From Candidatus Obscuribacter sp. (lineage in GTDB: Bacteria > Cyanobacteriota > Vampirovibrionia > Obscuribacterales > Obscuribacteraceae): a DNA stretch of 64,000 nucleotides. Positions 59,407 to 64,000 of the stretch are shown in pieces. Position numbers and translations under genes: made by a program. Location of the stretch: positions 2,728,001 to 2,792,000 of the forward strand of contig JADJQZ010000001.1 in the NCBI GenBank assembly GCA_016712465.1, given 5' to 3'. Each line of letters starts with the position of its first letter. The first letter of the stretch is position 1. The notes beneath the pieces are model-generated. The model was not told where the DNA came from. It saw only the letters and a program-made list of their open reading frames with translations, and did not search any database.

Positions 59407-61646
59407 CGCAATTCTTCTTTCTCTCTTTCGCCGATCTTTATTTTGAGGGGCTCCTGGTCTACTTCCGAAGTGGAGTTTTGGTTTTCGTCTGCAATCTGCG
59501 TTTTAATGTTCAAAAGCATTTCCTTGAACTGCCGGGCGCTCTCCGGCCTCTCTTCCGGATTTTGACTGGTGGCTGCTTTTATTAGCTCAATTAATGCCGG
59601 ACAGAGGTCTTTCCTGTGCTCCAGGTTTGCCTGGGTGATGGGTTCCGGATCTTGACCGGTAAGCAGATAATAAATGGTGGCGGCCATGGAATAAATGTCG
59701 CTTCGATACTGCGCGTGGCCGCGGAATTGCTCCGGCGGCACATAAGAGTGTTTGCCCACGATAGTACCGGTGGTGCCGCCCTTGTCTTGCGTGGCCACGG
59801 CGAAGTCGATCAACTTGAGTTGACCTATTGGACCTTCGTAAGTTTCGTAAGTTTCGTTTGTTTTGTCTGCTCTGTCAGCTTTGTAGATGAGATTATCGGG
59901 TGTGAAATCCCGGTGAATAATCTGTTTGTCGTGCAAAACAGTCAAAATGTCGCACATGATGAGAGCCAGCTCTATGACTTGCTCTTGCTTCATCGCACCC
60001 TGCTGCTTAACTAGCTGCTTCCTCACTAATTCACGCAGGTTTTCGCCTTCAATATACTCGAGCACCAGATAAGAGCGCCGGTCTTCCAGGAAGAAGCCAT
60101 GGCAAGCCACTACCAGAGGGCTGTTCAAGCTACTGAGTATCTCCGACTCTTTCTTAATGCGACTGAGGGACTCCTGCTCCTGGGGGCGGTCTGAATAAGG
60201 CGGCATGATGGTCTCTTTCAAGACAATCCTTTCCACCTTCCCGTGCGCCAGATTGCTACGATCAAAAGCTTCGTAAGCGGTGCCTTCACCGCCTATGCCC
60301 AGACGTCTGACAATTTGATAACGCCCCTCCTGGAGCAAATCTCCCTCACACAGAGGCTGGATGTTCTTTCTTATGGCAGATTCGTTCAGGCTCTGCAACC
60401 AGAGCTCGGTGTAAGAATTCTCTGCTCCTTCCTTCAGGGCTTCCACCACCTCGGTTGAGGTAGCCCTGGCCGGGGCAAATTCCTCCAGAGCCTTAAGAAA
60501 TTTTTCCCGGTCGGCTTTTCTAATAGCAGACAGTTTCAAGGTCAGGACGCTCGCCAGAGGTCCCAGGGGAGTCTCCCAGGGTTTTGTGGTCACAAGAATC
60601 TCCAGCTTTTCCGGGTTGGCCGAATCACTTGCCCCCACGAGTTCTACCTTCTCCACATTACTGAAATTAACCCGGTCTGTTTCAGTGGACATAATGTCGG
60701 TCCAGAAATCAAGCTCGATGCCTTCCCTGTTAATCGTGAGTCGATTGGGGCTGATCATAATCTTGAGTGCCAGGAAGAGGAAAAAGACTGCCAGCACCCA
60801 GATGGCCATAATGCCCACAACTCCAATTGCGGAGGCAAAGAGTAGCTGGGAACTATTGAAAGTCTGCCAGATCATCTGCGGATATGTATCCAGGAAACGC
60901 AGGCAGGATGCAAGAAACGCATAAAACTGTTGGTTTTTGACGGTGTCTTCGTAGTCGTGCAGCATGGTAAAAAGCGTCATGCTGCTAGCCAGCCAGAGGG
61001 GCGTCATGACAATAAAGGTGCCAATCGGTCCGACTTGATTTGTCCAGTAGCGATAGGTACTCTCCAATGTCTCAGGCAGGTCTTTGGCAAAACCAAAGAG
61101 CCGGTAAGGCAAAACCAATTGGTTCGGGTCGGGAATGCGATCTACCACCAGCGGCTTCAAAGACTTGAGTCTTCCTTCAATCTGGCTGTCTATGACCAGT
61201 CCGGAAACCCGGCGATTGAGAATCTCCAGAAGGTGTTCGGTGTCTTCGGGCTTTAGAATCATGAGCGAGAGCGAAAGCGTTTTTTCGATGCCGTCTTTCT
61301 TGAAATAGAGCCTGATCTGCTGACCGGGCAGACCAAAGGTGCCGGGAGGCAGAAGAATCTGCTTGAGGTCGGCTATTTCATAACGACTGAGACCAAATTC
61401 CAGATACTTCTCACCGATGGTAATCTGTCTTGACTTAAGCTCAGCCAGGAATTTAATAAATGCCAGACTCATCAGAAAAACGAGCACGGCCACTTTCCTG
61501 ACCGGCTCTTCATTTTGCATGAGAGCGCCTATGGGCAACATCGCCACCTGGGCCCAAAATGGAAAAAGGAAGCAGGACTGCCAGCACACGGTCATATCAG
61601 ACAGGGCGCTTCGATAATCGAATTTAATCTTCTTGGTTTTGACCAC
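59388..61646 (-). CDS. Ser/Thr kinase with duplicated N-terminal membrane region
   Basis: The 752-aa protein has membrane segments near residues 18-60 and about 205-310, with PH-like parts between (RYEIADLKQILLPPGTFGLPG; NVEKVELVGASDS). The C-terminal kinase domain has LGIGGEGTAYEAFDR, Lys in IVLKETI, IIHRDFTPDNL and LIDFAVA. DFG has become DFA, so the metal-binding loop is altered; activity is uncertain. A short KTNETYETYEG insert, encoded by GTAAGTTTC-type repeats, precedes it. GAGAGGT lies before GTG 61646. Paralog of the downstream kinase. Confidence 0.9.
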   Translation of the reverse strand: MVKTKKIKFDYRSALSDMTVCWQSCFLFPFWAQVAMLPIGALMQNEEPVRKVAVLVFLMSLAFIKFLAELKSRQITIGEKYLEFGLSRYEIADLKQILLPPGTFGLPGQQIRLYFKKDGIEKTLSLSLMILKPEDTEHLLEILNRRVSGLVIDSQIEGRLKSLKPLVVDRIPDPNQLVLPYRLFGFAKDLPETLESTYRYWTNQVGPIGTFIVMTPLWLASSMTLFTMLHDYEDTVKNQQFYAFLASCLRFLDTYPQMIWQTFNSSQLLFASAIGVVGIMAIWVLAVFFLFLALKIMISPNRLTINREGIELDFWTDIMSTETDRVNFSNVEKVELVGASDSANPEKLEILVTTKPWETPLGPLASVLTLKLSAIRKADREKFLKALEEFAPARATSTEVVEALKEGAENSYTELWLQSLNESAIRKNIQPLCEGDLLQEGRYQIVRRLGIGGEGTAYEAFDRSNLAHGKVERIVLKETIMPPYSDRPQEQESLSRIKKESEILSSLNSPLVVACHGFFLEDRRSYLVLEYIEGENLRELVRKQLVKQQGAMKQEQVIELALIMCDILTVLHDKQIIHRDFTPDNLIYKADRADKTNETYETYEGPIGQLKLIDFAVATQDKGGTTGTIVGKHSYVPPEQFRGHAQYRSDIYSMAATIYYLLTGQDPEPITQANLEHRKDLCPALIELIKAATSQNPEERPESARQFKEMLLNIKTQIADENQNSTSEVDQEPLKIKIGEREKEELRWQNSA

Positions 61647-61701
61647 AGTACCTCTCGCCTTATGACATACCCAAATTGGGCGAGAAGGTACTTAATCTTG
61701 G

Positions 61702-62901
61702 CTATTTGGTGTCCTTGAAGTCCCCAAGAGTAACCGTGAGAGCTTTCAATTCGCCCTGTCTGAGCACCGCTACCTTGAGAGTCTCACCAACTTTGTGACT
61801 CTTCACAATTTCCCTCACATCCTCCGGCGCCTTTATGGTGGTGCCGTCAATGGCAGTGATCACATCTTCCACCTTAATGCCTCCGGCTTCTGCAGGGCTA
61901 CCCTGTCCCACCTGGGCCACCACTGCTCCCTGGGTGTCGGCTGCCAGACCGAGAGCCTGGGCCAATTGCGGGTCGACCGCTTGCATCTTGATGCCCAAGT
62001 AAGGACGTTTGACGTGGCCGGAAGAAATTAGCTGCTTGGCCACATCGTCAAAGACTTCTGATGGAATGGCAAATCCAATGTTTTGACCATCGCCGCGGAT
62101 GGCTACATTCACCCCCACCACTTCCCCTTTAATATTGAGCAGCGGACCGCCGGAATTGCCAGGGTTGATGGCGGCATCGGTCTGAATGAGGTTGGAGATA
62201 GGCTTATTTTCGGCATCGATGGAACGCCCCAGGGCGCTGACAATGCCCATGGTGACCGTATGATCGAAGCCCAGAGGACTGCCGATGGCAATGGCGAAAT
62301 CGCCTGGACGCAGTTCTTTGCTGGAGCCCACCCTGGCAGTGGGCAGGTCATTAGCTTCGATTTTGACCACAGCCAGGTCGGTATAAGGGTCTCGCCCTAT
62401 CACCTTGCCGTCGAAGACCCGTTTGTCAGTGAGAGTTACCTTGATTTGTTGAGCGTTACCCACCACGTGGTTGTTGGTGAGGATATAGCCGTCTTTTCTG
62501 AAAATCACCCCCGAGCCGACTCCCCGCCGCTTCTGAATCATAGGCTGGGCGGTGACTTCGCCAAAGCCAAAGAGATCCATGGGCGTGAAAGACTCAGTAA
62601 AGAAGGGCATCTGCACCACAGTCATGGTATCGATATTGACCACCGCCTTGCCGGCTTCCGCAGCAATATCGGCTACGGTTTCAAGACCAAGGGCCCCGGC
62701 CAGGGGACTTGGATTGACGCCGGCTACCGCTGCCGTCTCAGGTTTAGGCTGGTTGGTCGTACCACCAGTCATTTTTCCTGCCAGGAATGCTCCGGAAATG
62801 GCTACACCCACCAGTAGGCCGATGACTAGAGACCCGCTTTCGATTTTTCCTCTGGCACTTCTGAAATACACTTTCTCGTAAGACTTTTTCTGGTAAGACA
62901 T
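61702..62901 (-). CDS. HtrA/DegP-type serine protease with PDZ domain
   Basis: This is a periplasmic quality-control protease. The protein (399 aa) has a membrane anchor (LVIGLLVGVAISGAFLAG), a trypsin-like domain with His145 (TNNHVVG), Asp175 (TDLAVVKI) and Ser250 (INPGNSGGP), and one PDZ domain (VAQVGQGSPAEAGGIKVEDVITAIDG). ATG 62901 with TGAGGT 6 nt upstream is preferred over an ATG 12 bp earlier. It is downstream of a divergent TPR gene. Envelope stress response is expected from the family. Confidence 0.95.
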   Translation of the reverse strand: MSYQKKSYEKVYFRSARGKIESGSLVIGLLVGVAISGAFLAGKMTGGTTNQPKPETAAVAGVNPSPLAGALGLETVADIAAEAGKAVVNIDTMTVVQMPFFTESFTPMDLFGFGEVTAQPMIQKRRGVGSGVIFRKDGYILTNNHVVGNAQQIKVTLTDKRVFDGKVIGRDPYTDLAVVKIEANDLPTARVGSSKELRPGDFAIAIGSPLGFDHTVTMGIVSALGRSIDAENKPISNLIQTDAAINPGNSGGPLLNIKGEVVGVNVAIRGDGQNIGFAIPSEVFDDVAKQLISSGHVKRPYLGIKMQAVDPQLAQALGLAADTQGAVVAQVGQGSPAEAGGIKVEDVITAIDGTTIKAPEDVREIVKSHKVGETLKVAVLRQGELKALTVTLGDFKDTK

Positions 62902-63039
62902 CTGTGACCTCATTGGACCTCATAATTGCTGTCGACTTTTGTCTAATGCTGGATAATTGGACCAAGTTTCATTATATTGACCTGGTTATCGGCTCTCACT
63001 GGCCAAGTTCGCCAACGCAAAAGTTTGTAAGGAAAAATT

Positions 63040-63972
63040 TTGACTAAGCCCGATGCCGAAAAAGTTGCCAAGGTAGCCACCGGACGTCCCTGGCTTATTT
63101 CCACAGGCATTCTACTGTTTATTTTGTGCCTCTGCCTGGCCGCCTGGCCTCAGATCGTAGGATTTAGCCAGAGCCTGACCCAGGCCGGTAAACTGACCGG
63201 CGTCAAAGCCGATATCAGGCTGGAGGAGTTGCGCCGCTCTTATGAGAAAGCCATGGCTGACGGCAGAATATCAGTGGCTATGGACGTGCTTGACGAAGCC
63301 CTGACTATTAAACGGGACCCGAACCTCTTGCGGCTCAAGGCTAAGCTCAGTTTCCGCAAGGGCAAGCGCTCTGAGGGTTTTGCCAACCTGACCGAAGCCC
63401 TGAGTTTGAGCCCCGGGGATGTCGAAGTTTTGAAAGACCGGGCCGCTGCTTATTGTCAGGACCAGGCATATAGCCTGGCCTTGAGCGACTACGAGCAACT
63501 GGCTGGGAGCAAAAACGTAGCCGTAAAATCTAGCGGTGTGGCCGGAAAGGCTCTCGTGAATTGTGCCCAGGGCAAATTCCCGCAAGCACAGAGTCTTGCC
63601 CGCGAGGCCCTCAGTATCAGCCCCGAATGTGCCAAAGCCCACGAAGTGCTGGGGAATTGCCTGCAAAAGGACGGCGACTTGAACGGTGCCGTGGGGGCTT
63701 ATACTGCTTCCCTGCGTCTTGATCGAAGTGTACCGGAGGTCTATTCCAACCGGGCGCTGTGTTATCTCGGTCTGGGCATGAAGGAGTTGTCGCTGGCGGA
63801 TATGGAAGCGCTGGTGCGCCTGGTTCCCGATGACGACCGCTACCGCTATCAACTGGGTCTGGTGGCGGCCGGTATGGGGCGTAAGGAACAGGCTCGTGAA
63901 AGCTTGAAGGAAGCCTTGAATTTAAATAGCGGCAACCGTCAGGCTAAAAAGCTTTTGGATACGCTTCAGTAG
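63040..63972 (+). CDS. Membrane-anchored TPR-repeat protein
   Basis: The 310-aa protein has one N-terminal membrane segment (WLISTGILLFILCLCLAAWPQ) and then seven or so TPR units (AKAHEVLGNCLQKDGDLNGAV, PEVYSNRALCYLGLGMKEL, YRYQLGLVAAGMGRKEQARE). The TTG start at 63040 has AAGGAAAAA upstream. Divergent from htrA. It resembles in layout the partial TPR protein at the window start. Function unknown. Confidence 0.85.
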   Translation: MTKPDAEKVAKVATGRPWLISTGILLFILCLCLAAWPQIVGFSQSLTQAGKLTGVKADIRLEELRRSYEKAMADGRISVAMDVLDEALTIKRDPNLLRLKAKLSFRKGKRSEGFANLTEALSLSPGDVEVLKDRAAAYCQDQAYSLALSDYEQLAGSKNVAVKSSGVAGKALVNCAQGKFPQAQSLAREALSISPECAKAHEVLGNCLQKDGDLNGAVGAYTASLRLDRSVPEVYSNRALCYLGLGMKELSLADMEALVRLVPDDDRYRYQLGLVAAGMGRKEQARESLKEALNLNSGNRQAKKLLDTLQ

Positions 63973-63990
63973 GTTTTGTGCGGTTTGCTG

Positions 63991-64000
63991 AAAGGGAGGA
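63991..64000 (+). promoter_or_regulatory. Ribosome-binding site for the next gene (outside the window)
   Basis: AAAGGGAGGA ends the window, 20 bp after the TPR stop; it is a strong Shine-Dalgarno sequence, so another plus-strand gene probably begins just past the edge. Confidence 0.5.

Overview
The window is a gene-dense bacterial chromosome segment. By eye its GC content is moderate (a little above half), and it starts many genes with GTG or TTG. It looks like a diderm bacterium: there is a run of Lpt lipopolysaccharide-transport genes, a peptidoglycan run (murC-murB-ddl) and uppP. The organism respires (nuoN) and makes menaquinone by the futalosine route (mqnA). The many TPR proteins, four Ser/Thr kinases, paired retropepsin-like proteases and leucine-poor secreted hypotheticals resemble what I know of Obscuribacterales (Vampirovibrionia/Melainabacteria, non-photosynthetic relatives of Cyanobacteria). 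That placement is an inference, not a search result.

Layout. 1-6.45 kb (minus): a partial TPR membrane protein, then an overlapping operon TPR protein > lptC > triple-OstA protein > lptB > lptF. 6.9-8.9 kb (plus): an Asn-rich low-complexity protein and a LysM-like protein. 9-15.6 kb: HAD phosphatase and carA (minus), then nuoN and a large YfhO-type membrane protein (plus). 15.6-22.7 kb is an accessory region that begins exactly at a tRNA-Arg(CCU) gene. It holds a nucleotidyltransferase plus small-partner pair followed by a degenerate copy of the tRNA 3' half. Beyond that lie orphan genes, a three-gene operon of uncharacterised proteins bounded by a 37-bp perfect direct repeat, and a truncated AlbA_2/Schlafen-type gene. 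22.8-30.7 kb: ssb, a Ser/Thr kinase, an esterase, ddl-murB-murC (all overlapping ATGA junctions) and rpsT with a clear terminator. 31-41 kb: a TonB-C protein with a catalytically dead caspase-like domain, rsmI, uppP, two tandem TPR/double-retropepsin proteins, methylmalonyl-CoA mutase large subunit, and a solitary urocanate hydratase followed by a DUF4375-like gene.

41.5-48.9 kb: a hypothetical gene, a frameshifted gene, aspartate kinase, two small proteins, a lipoate/octanoate transferase, pyrimidine-nucleoside phosphorylase, and mqnA behind a promoter and a leader terminator. 49-64 kb is signalling-rich: a transmembrane kinase, a lipoyl-less E2-type acyltransferase, a patatin-like protein lacking the nucleophilic serine, an MshEN-like helical-repeat protein, a SAM hydrolase-like protein, a lone receiver, an Hpt/REC/GGDEF hybrid, msrB, two kinases with N-terminal membrane domains, an HtrA protease and a TPR protein.

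How it fits together: most of the window is envelope construction and envelope sensing. Lpt, Mur/Ddl, UppP, HtrA, MsrB and secreted proteases sit beside kinases and a c-di-GMP synthase that could report on envelope state (inference). The most unusual parts are the tRNA-linked island, the pseudo-caspase/TonB fusion, the concatenated OstA protein, the single-chain double retropepsins and the mqnA leader.
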